Source: Diaminobutyricimonas aerilata
GTDB lineage: Bacteria > Actinomycetota > Actinomycetes > Actinomycetales > Microbacteriaceae
Assembly (NCBI RefSeq): GCF_002797715.1
Contig: NZ_PGFF01000001.1
Location: 2,193,304 to 2,257,303 of the forward strand
Direction of reading: 5' to 3'
DNA length: 64,000 nucleotides
Positions 33,937-42,875 of the stretch are shown piece after piece (within the stretch, counting starts at the first letter, position 1; each line of letters starts with the position of its first letter). A model generated the notes under the pieces. It made no database searches, was not told the DNA's origin, and worked only from the letters and a program-made list of their open reading frames with translations. The position numbers and the translations under genes are program-made.

Positions 33937-34733
33937 AGATACCGCCGGAGCAGCGGCGGCACCGCCGGCAGCACGTCGGCGGCCTCGCCGGAGAGTCGGC
34001 TCTCGATCGCCACCGGTCCGTCGTACCCGATCCCGCGCAACGCGGCACCGAGCAGCGACCAGTCGATGTGCCCCGCACCCGGTTCCAACCGGTTTGAGTC
34101 GCTCGCCTGTACGTGGCCGATGTAGGGTCCGGCGGCGACGAGCGCCGCCGCGGGATCGGCCTCCTCGATGTTCATGTGGTAGGTGTCTGCGCCGATCCGC
34201 ACATGGCCAGAGCCGATGGCCTCGATGAGGGCCACGGCGTCGGCGAGCCGGTTGACCATGTGGTCCTCGTAGCGGTTCAGCGGTTCCAGGTAGAGGGTGA
34301 CGCCGAACTCGCGCGCCCGCTCCCCGAGCTCGCCGAGGGCGTCTTCGAGCACGGCCCGATCCTCCTCCGGGGTGCGCGGCGGCTCGAACGGGGGAAGCCG
34401 TCGCGAGAACATGCCCCACGACGCCGGGGTCATCGCGCCGCGGCCGCCGATCTCGGCGATGACGCGCAGCTGATCGGTCATCTGCGCGCGCGCGTCGGCG
34501 CCGCGGTCGGCGTCGAAGTCGCCGATGAAGTGGGTCATCTCGACGCAGACGGTGGGCATCGGGATGCCCGCGGCGGCTGCGCGGCGCAACTCGGGGAGCC
34601 GGGCGAGGAAGGCGCCGTCTCCTCGTCCGCGCAATTCGATGCCGTCGAAGCCCCATTGCTGGGCGGTGTCCCACTTCTCCTGCACGGTGTCCCCCGGCAG
34701 ATACTGCTCCTGCACGAGCACCTGGCGGATCAT
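33933..34733 (-). CDS. Sugar phosphate isomerase/epimerase-like TIM-barrel protein
   Basis: 266 aa of the xylose-isomerase-like TIM-barrel family. Metal-binding features include TLYLEPLNRYEDHMVNR (Glu in strand 5), IGADTYHMNIEE, HVQASDSNRLEPG and a final Glu in VAIESRLS. Relatives isomerise or epimerise sugars, or cleave 3-keto-glycosides. It overlaps both neighbours by 4 bp, so the dehydrogenase, this enzyme and the hydrolase are produced together. Confidence 0.88.
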   Translation of the reverse strand: MIRQVLVQEQYLPGDTVQEKWDTAQQWGFDGIELRGRGDGAFLARLPELRRAAAAGIPMPTVCVEMTHFIGDFDADRGADARAQMTDQLRVIAEIGGRGAMTPASWGMFSRRLPPFEPPRTPEEDRAVLEDALGELGERAREFGVTLYLEPLNRYEDHMVNRLADAVALIEAIGSGHVRIGADTYHMNIEEADPAAALVAAGPYIGHVQASDSNRLEPGAGHIDWSLLGAALRGIGYDGPVAIESRLSGEAADVLPAVPPLLRRYL

Positions 34734-35779
34734 CGCGCGCCGCCGGTGAAATCGAGCACGACCTGCAGCGCCTGCGCCGGTGTCTCATCGAGCAGCCGGT
34801 ACGCCTCGGCGGCGTCCTGCCACGGCACCTCGTGGCTGATGAGCGGCAGCACACGGAGGCGCTCGCGGGAGGCGAGCTCGATGGCGGTGGACCAGAGCCG
34901 GTAGCGGTCCCAGCGGTGCTGGAGAGCGGCCCCGACGCCCGAGATCTGCGAGGAGATCAGCTGCACGCGGTTGTGGTGGAACTCCTCGCCGAGCGCGAGT
35001 CCGGTCCCCTCGCCCTGGAAGAATCCGCCGACGCACACGCGGGATCCGTACGCGACGGAACGGATCGCCTCGTGCAGCGCACGGTAGTTGCCTGTGATCT
35101 CGAGCGCCGCATCCGCGCCCCGCCCTCCGGTGAGCTCACGGATGCGTTCGGCCACCTCGCCGTCCGCGGGGTCGAGCGCGAGATCGGCGCCGAGTTCGAG
35201 AGCGAGCTCGCGGCGTGAGGCGATGCCGTCGACGGCGATCACCCGCGCCCCGTTGAGCCGCGCGAGCTGGGCGACGAGCTGGCCGGGGACCCCGAGCCCG
35301 AAGACCGCCACGGTCTCCCCGACATGCAGATCGGCGTCGAGCACGACGTTGAGCGCGACCGCCCCGATGTGGGAGAAGATCCCGATGCGGGGGTCGACGC
35401 CGGTCTCGAGCCGCCGTGCGGCGGCGAAGGCGCCGTCGAGCACCGCGTTCGTGCGATGACCCCAGGTGCCCCAGATGCGGTCTCCGACGGCGACTCCGGC
35501 GACGTCGTCGCCGACTTCGACGACCTCACCGACCTCCTCGTAGCCGAGCGCCGTCACCGGGTAGACGAGCTGGTCGCCCCCGGCGCGGAACAGGCGACGG
35601 TCACCGTCCCAGTGCTTGGTGAGGTGCGGGCTGCTCCCGCGGTACGACGTGAGCTCCGTGCCCGCGGAGATGCCTGAATACAGCGTGCGGACCCTCACCT
35701 GCTGCGCCGTCATCCGCTCGTCGTCCTCCTTCAGCACGGCGACGGAGCCCGGGGCCGTCAGCCCCACCATCGAGACCAT
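34730..35779 (-). CDS. Zinc-type medium-chain alcohol/sugar dehydrogenase
   Basis: 349 aa of the MDR superfamily. The GroES-like N-terminal half contains GYEEVGEVVEVGDDVAGVAVGDRIWG. The Rossmann half has the nucleotide motif VFGLGVPGQLVAQLA with D-G-I-ASRR after strand 2, so NAD(H) or NADP(H) is not decided. The catalytic zinc cysteine expected near residue 38 is replaced (SGISAGTE), as in bacteriochlorophyll-type and some sugar-oxidising members, so metal dependence is uncertain. The ATG at 35779 has GAGGGGAG. It is the first gene of the leftward sugar operon. Confidence 0.86.
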   Translation of the reverse strand: MVSMVGLTAPGSVAVLKEDDERMTAQQVRVRTLYSGISAGTELTSYRGSSPHLTKHWDGDRRLFRAGGDQLVYPVTALGYEEVGEVVEVGDDVAGVAVGDRIWGTWGHRTNAVLDGAFAAARRLETGVDPRIGIFSHIGAVALNVVLDADLHVGETVAVFGLGVPGQLVAQLARLNGARVIAVDGIASRRELALELGADLALDPADGEVAERIRELTGGRGADAALEITGNYRALHEAIRSVAYGSRVCVGGFFQGEGTGLALGEEFHHNRVQLISSQISGVGAALQHRWDRYRLWSTAIELASRERLRVLPLISHEVPWQDAAEAYRLLDETPAQALQVVLDFTGGAR

Positions 35780-35836
35780 GTGTCTCCCCTCGATCTTGTG
35801 CTCGACACCCTACGCAGGTGCGCGAGCGATCGGCAA

Positions 35837-35932
35837 GCCGTTATGTACGGTGGTCGGACGTATACCTGAGCATGAACGAGCAGGAATTGGGTCGAGTCCG
35901 CGAAGTTCGGACTTGTGATCGGACATAACGGC
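35837..35932. promoter_or_regulatory. Operator cluster in the divergent sugar-locus promoter region
   Basis: Within the 260-bp gap 35780-36039, GCCGTTATGT at 35837-35846 and ACATAACGGC at 35923-35932 are exact inverted copies, and the match extends to 12 of 13 bases. TCGGAC occurs three times in direct orientation: 35854, 35907 and 35919, the last two 12 bp apart. The ROK regulator encoded downstream is the natural candidate to bind here and link both operons. Confidence 0.6.
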
Positions 35933-36039
35933 ATGGTCCAATGAGTCCGGCGCCAGCGGTTCGTGGGTCAACGACGACGACGGCGCCCCGCACTACAGCG
36001 GGCTCGACCGAGCACACCCTGCGACCGAAAAGAGACGAC

Positions 36040-37434
36040 ATGCGCACGACGCGTGCAGGCATCGCCGCACTCGCCGTCACCTCGGTGCTGGCCCTCGCGG
36101 CCTGTACCGGGGGTGACGGCGGCGGCGACGGCGGCGGAGACGACCGCCTGACCATCTGGACCATCGAGGACGTGGCCGACCGGGTGGCCACCCAGGAGGA
36201 TCTCATGGCCCGCTTCACCGAGGAGACCGGCGTGGAGGTGGAGCTCGTCGCCGTTGCGGAGGACCAGCTCACGACCGTGCTGACGTCCGCCGCGGCATCC
36301 GGCGAACTGCCCGACGCGATCGCGGCGGTGCCGCTCAACTCGGTGCAGCAGTTCGCCACCGACGACCTGCTCGACCCGGACGCCGCCGGCGAGGTGGTCG
36401 AGGCTCTCGGCCGCGACACCTTCTCTGAGCAGGCGCTCGAGCTCACGAGCGACGGCGACACGCAGCTCGCAGTGCCGAGCGACGGCTGGGCGCAGCTGCT
36501 GTACTACCGCACCGACCTGTTCGAGGCGGCGGGCCTGGAGGCGCCGACGAGCCTGGACGCGATCGCCGAGGCGGCGGCCGCCCTCGACTCCGAGCAGATC
36601 GCCGGAATCACGGCCGCGACGGCCCCGGGAGACGGATTCACCCAGCAGACGTTCGAGCACTTCGCCCTGGCCAACGGTTGCGACCTCGTCGACGACGAGG
36701 GCGGGATCGCGCTCGACAGCGAGGAGTGCGTCGACACCCTCGACTGGTTCACGTCGCTCGTGCGGGACTCGTCGGTCGCCGGCAACCAGGACGTCGACAC
36801 CACCCGGGCGACCTACTTCTCGGGCGGCGCCGCCATGGTGGTCTGGTCGTCGTTCCTGCTCGACGAGCTCGCCGGGCTGCGCAGCGACGCCCTCCCGACG
36901 TGCGCCGAGTGCGGGGCCCATCCGACGTGGCTCGCGAAGAACACGGGCATCGTGAGCGGCATCGAGGGCCGCAACGGCGGAGAGCCCGCCTCCTACGGCG
37001 AGATCGTCTCGTGGGCGATCCTCGACGGAGCGTCCCCGAGCACGGCGGACCTCGTGGAGTGGGCCATGGACGACGCGTACCCGGACTGGCTCGCGCTCGC
37101 CCCCGAGGGCAAGGTGCCCGTGCGCCTGGGCACCGAGGGGAACCAGACCGAGTTCACCGACGCGTGGCAGTCGCTCGAGGCCGGCGTCGACACCAAGGCG
37201 CTGCTCTCCTCCGTCTACGCACCCGAGGTGCTGCAGGCGGTCGCCGACGCCCCCGACAGCTTCGACCGCTGGGGCCTGCCGCAGGGTCAGGGGCCGCTCT
37301 CCGGAGCCGTGAGCGGACAGCTCGTGCTGCCCAAGGCGATCTCCGACATGCTCAACTCCGGTCTCTCCGCCGAGGAGGCCGCGAGCCGGGCCGCCGAGGA
37401 GGCCGCCACCATCCAGGAGGAGCTCGACTTCTAG
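36040..37434 (+). CDS. Sugar ABC transporter substrate-binding lipoprotein
   Basis: 464 aa. Lipoprotein signal peptide with lipobox LAAC and acylated Cys22, then a Gly/Asp-rich linker. The mature protein has the family 1 solute-binding layout (RLTIWTIEDV near the start; DGWAQLLYYRTDLFEAAGL; IAWNE-like regions absent as expected). A CAECGAHPTW segment in the middle may form a disulfide. It binds an oligosaccharide or glycoside outside the membrane and delivers it to the two permeases that follow. The ATG at 36040 follows AAAGAGACG; earlier in-frame starts would spoil the signal peptide. Confidence 0.92.
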   Translation: MRTTRAGIAALAVTSVLALAACTGGDGGGDGGGDDRLTIWTIEDVADRVATQEDLMARFTEETGVEVELVAVAEDQLTTVLTSAAASGELPDAIAAVPLNSVQQFATDDLLDPDAAGEVVEALGRDTFSEQALELTSDGDTQLAVPSDGWAQLLYYRTDLFEAAGLEAPTSLDAIAEAAAALDSEQIAGITAATAPGDGFTQQTFEHFALANGCDLVDDEGGIALDSEECVDTLDWFTSLVRDSSVAGNQDVDTTRATYFSGGAAMVVWSSFLLDELAGLRSDALPTCAECGAHPTWLAKNTGIVSGIEGRNGGEPASYGEIVSWAILDGASPSTADLVEWAMDDAYPDWLALAPEGKVPVRLGTEGNQTEFTDAWQSLEAGVDTKALLSSVYAPEVLQAVADAPDSFDRWGLPQGQGPLSGAVSGQLVLPKAISDMLNSGLSAEEAASRAAEEAATIQEELDF

Positions 37435-37444
37435 TCGGGCCGAC

Positions 37445-37472
37445 GGGTGCCCGGTCGACGCGCCGGGCACCC
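37445..37472 (+). terminator. Intercistronic hairpin after the binding-protein gene
   Basis: GGGTGCCCGG at 37445-37454 pairs perfectly with CCGGGCACCC at 37463-37472 around an 8-nt loop. There is no U-run. It probably protects the binding-protein mRNA end or partly attenuates read-through to the permeases, giving more binding protein than permease. Confidence 0.65.
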
Positions 37473-37486
37473 CTACGGAGGTAATC

Positions 37487-38449
37487 GTGACCGCAGCAAC
37501 CGCCCCACCGCGCCGACGGCGCACCCTGGCCCAGCGCGACGCGCGCACCGGGCTCGCCCTCGTCGCCCCGACCCTGGTGATCGTGCTGGCCGTCGTGGTG
37601 GTGCCGCTCGTCTGGTCGGTGCTCATCGCATTCCAGCGCCTCAAGCTCATCAACGTGGGTCGGCAGGGGATCTTCGAAGACCTGTCGGTCGACAACTTCG
37701 CGCGCGTCCTGACCTCGCCCTCGCTCTGGTCGAGCCTCGGAATCACCCTCGGCTACACGGCCGGGTCGGTCGTGCTCTCGATCGGGCTCGGTCTGCTCGC
37801 CGCGATGGTCGTGCGCCGCCCCTTCCGCGGACGCACGCTCGTGCGGGCGTCCCTGCTGCTGCCCTACGTCGCCCCGGTCGTCGCCGTGACCTTCGTGTGG
37901 CGCACGATGCTCAACCCGGAGTTCGGCGCGATCAACGAGATCGGCCAGAACCTGCTCGGCTGGACGGAACCCATCCCGTTCCTGTCCCAGGCGCGATCGA
38001 TGGTCGACTTCCTCGGTGCGGAGATCCCCGTGCCGACCGCGCTGCTGACCGCGATCGTGTTCGAGGGGTGGCGGTACTTACCGTTCGCCTTCCTGTTCCT
38101 GATGGCACGGCTCGAGGCGATGTCGACCGAACCGGAAGAGGCGGCGTACGTCGACGGAGCGACGCCGCTGCAGTCGTTCCGGCACATCATCCTGCCTCAG
38201 CTGCTTCCGGTGATCGCGCTGCTCGCGGTGTTGCGCACCATCTGGACCTTCAACGAGTTCGACGACATCTTCCTGCTCACCGGAGGTGCCGCGGGCACGG
38301 GCGTCGCGAGCGTTCGGGTGTACGAACTGCTCACCGTGCAACGCAACGTCGGCGCCGCGGCCGCGCAATCCGTCGTGCTCGCCCTCGTTCTGGTGCTGCT
38401 GCTGACCGTCTACGTGCTGCTCATGCGCCGCAGAGGAGAACGACTGTGA
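37487..38449 (+). CDS. Sugar ABC transporter permease, MalF type
   Basis: 320 aa, GTG start at 37487 behind GGAGGTAA. Six predicted membrane helices. The cytoplasmic EAA loop reads EEAAYVDGATPLQSFRHIILP, the contact site for the ATPase. The N-terminus is basic. It pairs with the next gene to form the membrane channel of a CUT1-type sugar importer. Its stop overlaps the second permease start by 4 bp. Confidence 0.92.
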   Translation: MTAATAPPRRRRTLAQRDARTGLALVAPTLVIVLAVVVVPLVWSVLIAFQRLKLINVGRQGIFEDLSVDNFARVLTSPSLWSSLGITLGYTAGSVVLSIGLGLLAAMVVRRPFRGRTLVRASLLLPYVAPVVAVTFVWRTMLNPEFGAINEIGQNLLGWTEPIPFLSQARSMVDFLGAEIPVPTALLTAIVFEGWRYLPFAFLFLMARLEAMSTEPEEAAYVDGATPLQSFRHIILPQLLPVIALLAVLRTIWTFNEFDDIFLLTGGAAGTGVASVRVYELLTVQRNVGAAAAQSVVLALVLVLLLTVYVLLMRRRGERL

Positions 38450-39360
38450 CCGCTCCCGCCATACGCACCACCCCGCGGCCCGCCGCCCGCCGGTGGACCC
38501 GGGACCGTATCGAACGCCGCGCGCTCAAGGTGCTGCGCTGGGTCGTGCTCGCGCTGTTCCTCATCGCGACGCTGTTCCCCTTCTACCTGATGCTCCTGCT
38601 GTCGGTGAAGCCGATCGAAGCGCTCCTGCGGGATCCGGCGTCGCTCATCGTGGCCTTCGAGGACTTCACGCTCGACACCTACGTCGAGGTGCTGTCCCCG
38701 CAATCCGCGGGTGGGCAGGGGTTCTTGTCGTTCCTGCTCAACAGTGCGCTCGTCGCGGTGTCGTCGGTCGTGATCGCGTTGCTCGTCGCCATCCCGGGCG
38801 CGTACGCGATCTCGCGGCTGCCGTTCTGGGGGCACCGCAAGATCAGCGCGCTGTTCATCGCCTCCTATCTCTTCCCCGCGATCGTCATCGCCATCCCGCT
38901 GTTCGTGCTCTTCACCCGCATCGGCCTGCGCGGCTCCCTCGTGGGGCTCGTGCTCGTGTACACCGCTCAGACCATCCCCGTCGCGATCTACATGATGCGC
39001 AACTACTTCGAGACCGTGCCGGTGTCGATCGAGGAGGCGGCTCTCGTCGACGGACTCGGTCGCATCGGCGTGCTGCGCCGGATCAGCATCCCCCTCGCGC
39101 TACCGTCGATCATGGCCACGGGCCTGTTCGTGTTCATGATCGCGTGGAACGAGTTCCTCTTCGCTCTGCTGTTCCTCGTGGACAAGCGCGAGCAGTGGAC
39201 GGTGTCGCTCGGGCTCTCGCAGCTCTCGGGCAGCATCGAGGTGCCGACGACGGTGCTCATGGCCGGATCGGTCGTGCTCACACTGCCGATCATCATCGTG
39301 TTCTTCGCCACCGAGCGCCTGCTCACCGGCGGACTGACGGCCGGCGCGGAGAAGGGGTGA
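38446..39360 (+). CDS. Sugar ABC transporter permease, MalG type
   Basis: 304 aa with a GTG start at 38446 (GTGA overlap). Six predicted membrane helices; EAA loop SIEEAALVDGLGRIGVLRR, followed by SIPLALPSIMATG. The segment FMIAWNEFLFALLFL is typical of MalG-type subunits. No ATPase gene follows, so the importer must borrow an ATPase encoded elsewhere, as with MsiK in Streptomyces. The ROK regulator gene follows after four bases. Confidence 0.92.
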   Translation: MTAPAIRTTPRPAARRWTRDRIERRALKVLRWVVLALFLIATLFPFYLMLLLSVKPIEALLRDPASLIVAFEDFTLDTYVEVLSPQSAGGQGFLSFLLNSALVAVSSVVIALLVAIPGAYAISRLPFWGHRKISALFIASYLFPAIVIAIPLFVLFTRIGLRGSLVGLVLVYTAQTIPVAIYMMRNYFETVPVSIEEAALVDGLGRIGVLRRISIPLALPSIMATGLFVFMIAWNEFLFALLFLVDKREQWTVSLGLSQLSGSIEVPTTVLMAGSVVLTLPIIIVFFATERLLTGGLTAGAEKG

Positions 39361-39364
39361 GCGT

Positions 39365-40543
39365 GTGACGACGGGGAGTAGCGCGTCAGCCGGCCGCATC
39401 CTCGAGCTGGTGCGCTCCGGGCAGGTGCGCACGCGCCGCGAGCTGCAGGAGGTCACCGGGCTGTCCCGCTCCACTCTCTCGCTGCGGATGTCGCAACTCG
39501 CCGCCGCCGGCTACGTGCGCGAGACGGGTCAGGTCTCGGGCTCGACCGGCCGGCCCGCGAAAGTGCTCTCGTTCGACGCCTCCGGTCAGCTCGTCGTCGC
39601 GGTCGACCTCGGCGCGCATCACGCCCACCTCGCCCTCATCGATGGGGCGGGGCGGATGCTGCTCGAGGCATCCGGCGAACTGAAGATCGACGCCGGCCCC
39701 GATGACGTGCTGCGCTACGTCACCCGGCGGATCACCGAACTGATCGCCCGTTCGGGCAGGTCGATCGACGAGGTCGCCGGAGTCGGGGTCGGCATCCCCG
39801 GCCCGGTACGGTTCGCGACCCAGCGGCCCAACACGCCACCGCTCATGCCCGGATGGCATGACTATCCCGTCGCCGAGCGGTTGCGTGAGGCGCTCGGCGT
39901 GCCGGTGTTCGTCGACAACGACGCCAATCTCATGGCGCTCGGCGAGGCGCGCGCCCGGTACGCCGACGTCCCGAGCGTGCTGTTCGTGAAGGTCGGCACC
40001 GGCATCGGCGCCGGCGTGATCCTGCACGGTCAGCCCGAGCGGGGCATCGCGGGCGGCGCCGGGGACATCGGTCACATCCGGATCGCCCCACCCGGCGAGG
40101 GCCGGCCGTGCACGTGCGGCGCGACCGGCTGCCTGGCGACGGAGGCGAGCGGCGGAGCGCTCGCGCGCCAACTGACGGAGGCGGGCACGCCGGCGGATAC
40201 CGCACAGGATGTCGCCACCCTCATCGCCGCGGGCGACCCGCTCGCCCTCCGTCTCTCCGAGCGCGCCGGCCACCTGCTCGGGGAGGTGCTCGCCACCTCC
40301 GTCGCTCTTCTCAACCCCGCGGTGCTCGTTCTCGGCGGTCTGCTCCCGTCTGCGGGACCGGTGCTGCTCGAGGCTGTGCGCGAGAGCGTGTTCCAACGCA
40401 CTGTGCCCTTGGCGACCCGGGAGCTCACGATCGCCACGACGACGCTCGGTGCCGATGCCGCCGTGCAGGGCGCACGGCACCTCGTGATCGACCAGACCTT
40501 CTCCGCCGCGGCGGTTGACGCGCGCCTGGCCGCATCCAGCTGA
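39365..40543 (+). CDS. ROK-family transcriptional regulator
   Basis: 392 aa, GTG start at 39365. An N-terminal winged helix-turn-helix (RRELQEVTGLSRSTLSLRMS) is followed by a ROK kinase-like domain. That domain contains the sugar-binding and phosphate motifs VDLGAHHAHLAL, VFVDNDANLMALGE and the zinc cluster Cys249, Cys251, Cys256 (PCTCGATGC). Such repressors (NagC, XylR, Mlc type) respond to sugars or sugar phosphates. It closes the sugar import operon and probably acts at the repeated motifs at 35837-35932. Confidence 0.9.
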   Translation: MTTGSSASAGRILELVRSGQVRTRRELQEVTGLSRSTLSLRMSQLAAAGYVRETGQVSGSTGRPAKVLSFDASGQLVVAVDLGAHHAHLALIDGAGRMLLEASGELKIDAGPDDVLRYVTRRITELIARSGRSIDEVAGVGVGIPGPVRFATQRPNTPPLMPGWHDYPVAERLREALGVPVFVDNDANLMALGEARARYADVPSVLFVKVGTGIGAGVILHGQPERGIAGGAGDIGHIRIAPPGEGRPCTCGATGCLATEASGGALARQLTEAGTPADTAQDVATLIAAGDPLALRLSERAGHLLGEVLATSVALLNPAVLVLGGLLPSAGPVLLEAVRESVFQRTVPLATRELTIATTTLGADAAVQGARHLVIDQTFSAAAVDARLAASS

Positions 40544-40565
40544 CGTCTGCGGGCAGAATCGACGC

Positions 40566-41345
40566 GTGGACGACGAGGAGCCGAAGAGCATCGGGATGCT
40601 CGCGCCCGTCGCCCCCGTCAGCCTGCGCCGCTATCCTCCCTCGCCGGCGACCGAACACCTCGTCCGGCACTACTGGATCCCGCGCTGGGATCTGCCGCCG
40701 GGCCGCACCGTCGTGCAAGAGGTACTCGAGTACCCCACCGCGAACCTCGTCGTCGAGCCGTCGGGCACCGCCATCCATCCGATGTCCACTGGGCGCGGCC
40801 GGCGTGAGTTGAGCGGTCGCGGGTGGGCCGTCGGCGTGCTCCTGCGGCCGGCGACCGCGCGACTGCTCACCCCGGCGGACATCCGGCCCGGCGCACCCAT
40901 CCCACTGCCCGACGCCCCCACGACGCTCGTCGCCGACGCCGTCGACGGCCCGCCCGACTCGTCGGACGCCGCGGCCGTCGCCGTGCTGGAGCACTGGTTC
41001 GCGGCGCTCGATCTGCGACTGGACGACGCGGCTCGACTCGTCGACCGCGCGGTCGACGCCGTCGAGTCGGATCCCGCCCTGGTGCGCGTCGACGAGTTGA
41101 TCCGGCGCCTCGACACCACCTACCGCGATCTCAACCGCGCCGTGCGCCGGCACCTCGGGGTGACGCCGCGGTGGATCATCGCGCGGCATCGGCTTCAGGA
41201 GGCCGCCGCGGCGTTGCAGAGCGACGACCCGCCGGCACTCGCCGACCTCGCCGCTCGCCTCGGCTACGCCGACCAGCCGCACTTCAGCCGCGACTTCGCC
41301 CGTTTCATCGGCATGACGCCGTCGCGGTACCGCGCACTGCGCTGA
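40566..41345 (+). CDS. AraC-family regulator with DUF6597-type N-terminal domain
   Basis: 259 aa from the GTG at 40566, with CAGAAT six bases before it. The N-terminal ~150 residues match the DUF6597 module (LRRYPPSPATEHLVRHYWIP, W-D-LPPG). The C-terminal ~100 residues are an AraC DNA-binding domain with RDLNRAVRRHLGVTPRW and the final LGYADQPHFSRDFARFIGMT. It probably controls the adjacent DUF3224 gene, a common pairing. Confidence 0.85.
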   Translation: MDDEEPKSIGMLAPVAPVSLRRYPPSPATEHLVRHYWIPRWDLPPGRTVVQEVLEYPTANLVVEPSGTAIHPMSTGRGRRELSGRGWAVGVLLRPATARLLTPADIRPGAPIPLPDAPTTLVADAVDGPPDSSDAAAVAVLEHWFAALDLRLDDAARLVDRAVDAVESDPALVRVDELIRRLDTTYRDLNRAVRRHLGVTPRWIIARHRLQEAAAALQSDDPPALADLAARLGYADQPHFSRDFARFIGMTPSRYRALR

Positions 41346-41405
41346 GGCCGCCGGGCGCGAAAATCTTCACGACGGGCACGGGCGGCCGCCGCTAGCGTGC
41401 CGGTC

Positions 41406-41792
41406 ATGACCCGCACGCTCCACGCCCGCTTCACCGTCACCTCCGCCGACCCCGTGCCCCTGCCGCACGAGGACTGGGTCGGCGCGTTCCTCATGCGCAA
41501 GAGCTTCACCGCCGGCATCGTGGGCGAGAGCGAGCTGCACTTCGTCTTCAGCGGCGACGAGGCCACCGGCCGCGGGTACGTCGCCATCGAGCGCATCACC
41601 GGCCGCCTCGACGACGGATCGGAGGGATCCGTCGTGGTGCAGCACATGGGCTCGGACGGGCCGAACCCCTTCCCCTTCGCCGGCCACATCATCCCCGGCT
41701 CGGGCACGAGCGGCTGGTCGCACCTCGGGGGCGCCGCCGTCATCGAACACGACGACGAGGGCGCCTACTTCCGTTTCGACCTCGACGACTGA
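41406..41792 (+). CDS. DUF3224 family protein
   Basis: 128 aa, an all-beta barrel family. Typical are RKSFTAGIVGESELHFVFSG, a YVAIERITGRLDDGSEGSVV strand pair and the final FRFDLDD. Function unknown; often located beside AraC-type regulators as here. TAGCGT lies seven bases before the ATG at 41406, so a leaderless transcript is likely. Confidence 0.85.
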   Translation: MTRTLHARFTVTSADPVPLPHEDWVGAFLMRKSFTAGIVGESELHFVFSGDEATGRGYVAIERITGRLDDGSEGSVVVQHMGSDGPNPFPFAGHIIPGSGTSGWSHLGGAAVIEHDDEGAYFRFDLDD

Positions 41793-41797
41793 ACCGG

Positions 41798-42715
41798 CTA
41801 GACGAAGCGGATGGCCGACTGCAGCTTCGTCCGCACGTCGAAGATGTCGACTCCGCCGACCTGTCGCGTGCCCGGCAGCCCGGCACGCAGCACGCTCGGC
41901 AGCACCGAATGCCGCACGGCGGCCGTGAGGGCGCCCCGCACGCTGCCCACCTCGAGCAGCGGTTCGGCGAGCGCATCGTCGGGCAGCACGACGAGCAGCG
42001 CGGAGAACTTCACCCGCGTCGCCCTCGTCAGCGCCTTCGCGCGCACGGCGAGACTGCGGATCGGCTCCTCGCCCGCAAGCGACTCGCCGATGAGTTCACC
42101 GCGTCGTGTGCGCACCTCGCCGCCGAAGTCCTCGGAGAGGATCGCGAACAGTCCGGTGGGCCCGAGCACCACGTGGTCGATCTTCTCCCCGGCGCGCCCG
42201 GAGTCGACGTCGTGCCACACCGTGTATCCGATGCCGAGGGTCGCCAGCTGCCGGGCGGTCGCCTCCTCGGCGAGCGCGTCGGCGAGTGTGTGGCGGATCT
42301 CCCACGGCGCCGTGCGCACGAGCGCCGGGTCGTAGGGATCGTCGAGCTCCACGCCACGGCCGACCCATTCCCGCATGAGCTGCAGGTAGCGTTCGCGTCG
42401 CCATCCGCCCGGGTGTCCGTAGCTGCGGGCGGTGGGACGGCTGTCGCGCCGCGGCGCTCCCCCGGCCGGCTGTGCCCACGCTTCGCGCTGGTCGGACTCC
42501 CTCGACGACCCACGGTCGTATGCGGCCCGGTCCTCGGGGGTGGCGACCCGCTCCCACGCCTGCTGCACGGCGATGAACCGCCCGGCGTCTCCCCCGACAT
42601 CCGGATGCGTGGTGCGCAGCAGCCGCTTGTAGGCGCGACGCAGCTCGTCGTGACTCGCGGTCGCCGGCACGCCGAGCACCTCGTAGGGCGTGGCGGAGGT
42701 CGGACTGTCGGTCAT
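41798..42715 (-). CDS. J-domain protein with NERD-like nuclease-related domain
   Basis: 305 aa from the ATG at 42715 (CGAGGAAC site). Residues 8-65 form a DnaJ domain with His37-Pro38-Asp39 (TTHPDVGG). After an Arg/Gly-rich linker, residues ~150-250 contain YTVWHDVDSGRAGEKIDHVV and LGPTGLFAI, the core of NERD-type domains. J domains recruit Hsp70; NERD domains are predicted nuclease-fold modules. The combination suggests a chaperone-linked nucleic-acid or stress function, but none is proven. Confidence 0.8.
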   Translation of the reverse strand: MTDSPTSATPYEVLGVPATASHDELRRAYKRLLRTTHPDVGGDAGRFIAVQQAWERVATPEDRAAYDRGSSRESDQREAWAQPAGGAPRRDSRPTARSYGHPGGWRRERYLQLMREWVGRGVELDDPYDPALVRTAPWEIRHTLADALAEEATARQLATLGIGYTVWHDVDSGRAGEKIDHVVLGPTGLFAILSEDFGGEVRTRRGELIGESLAGEEPIRSLAVRAKALTRATRVKFSALLVVLPDDALAEPLLEVGSVRGALTAAVRHSVLPSVLRAGLPGTRQVGGVDIFDVRTKLQSAIRFV

Positions 42716-42875
42716 GTGTTCCTCGGAAGGCGGAGCGGGCGGCGGACGGCGTCCGTGTGGACGGACGCGACGCCCGGTCGACCGGCGTTTATGCACCAGC
42801 ACAGGAACGATACCGGGCGACCCGTGAATGGGCGCCCGGCGTCGTGTCAGCCGCGCCGAATAGGGTGGCGGCATC

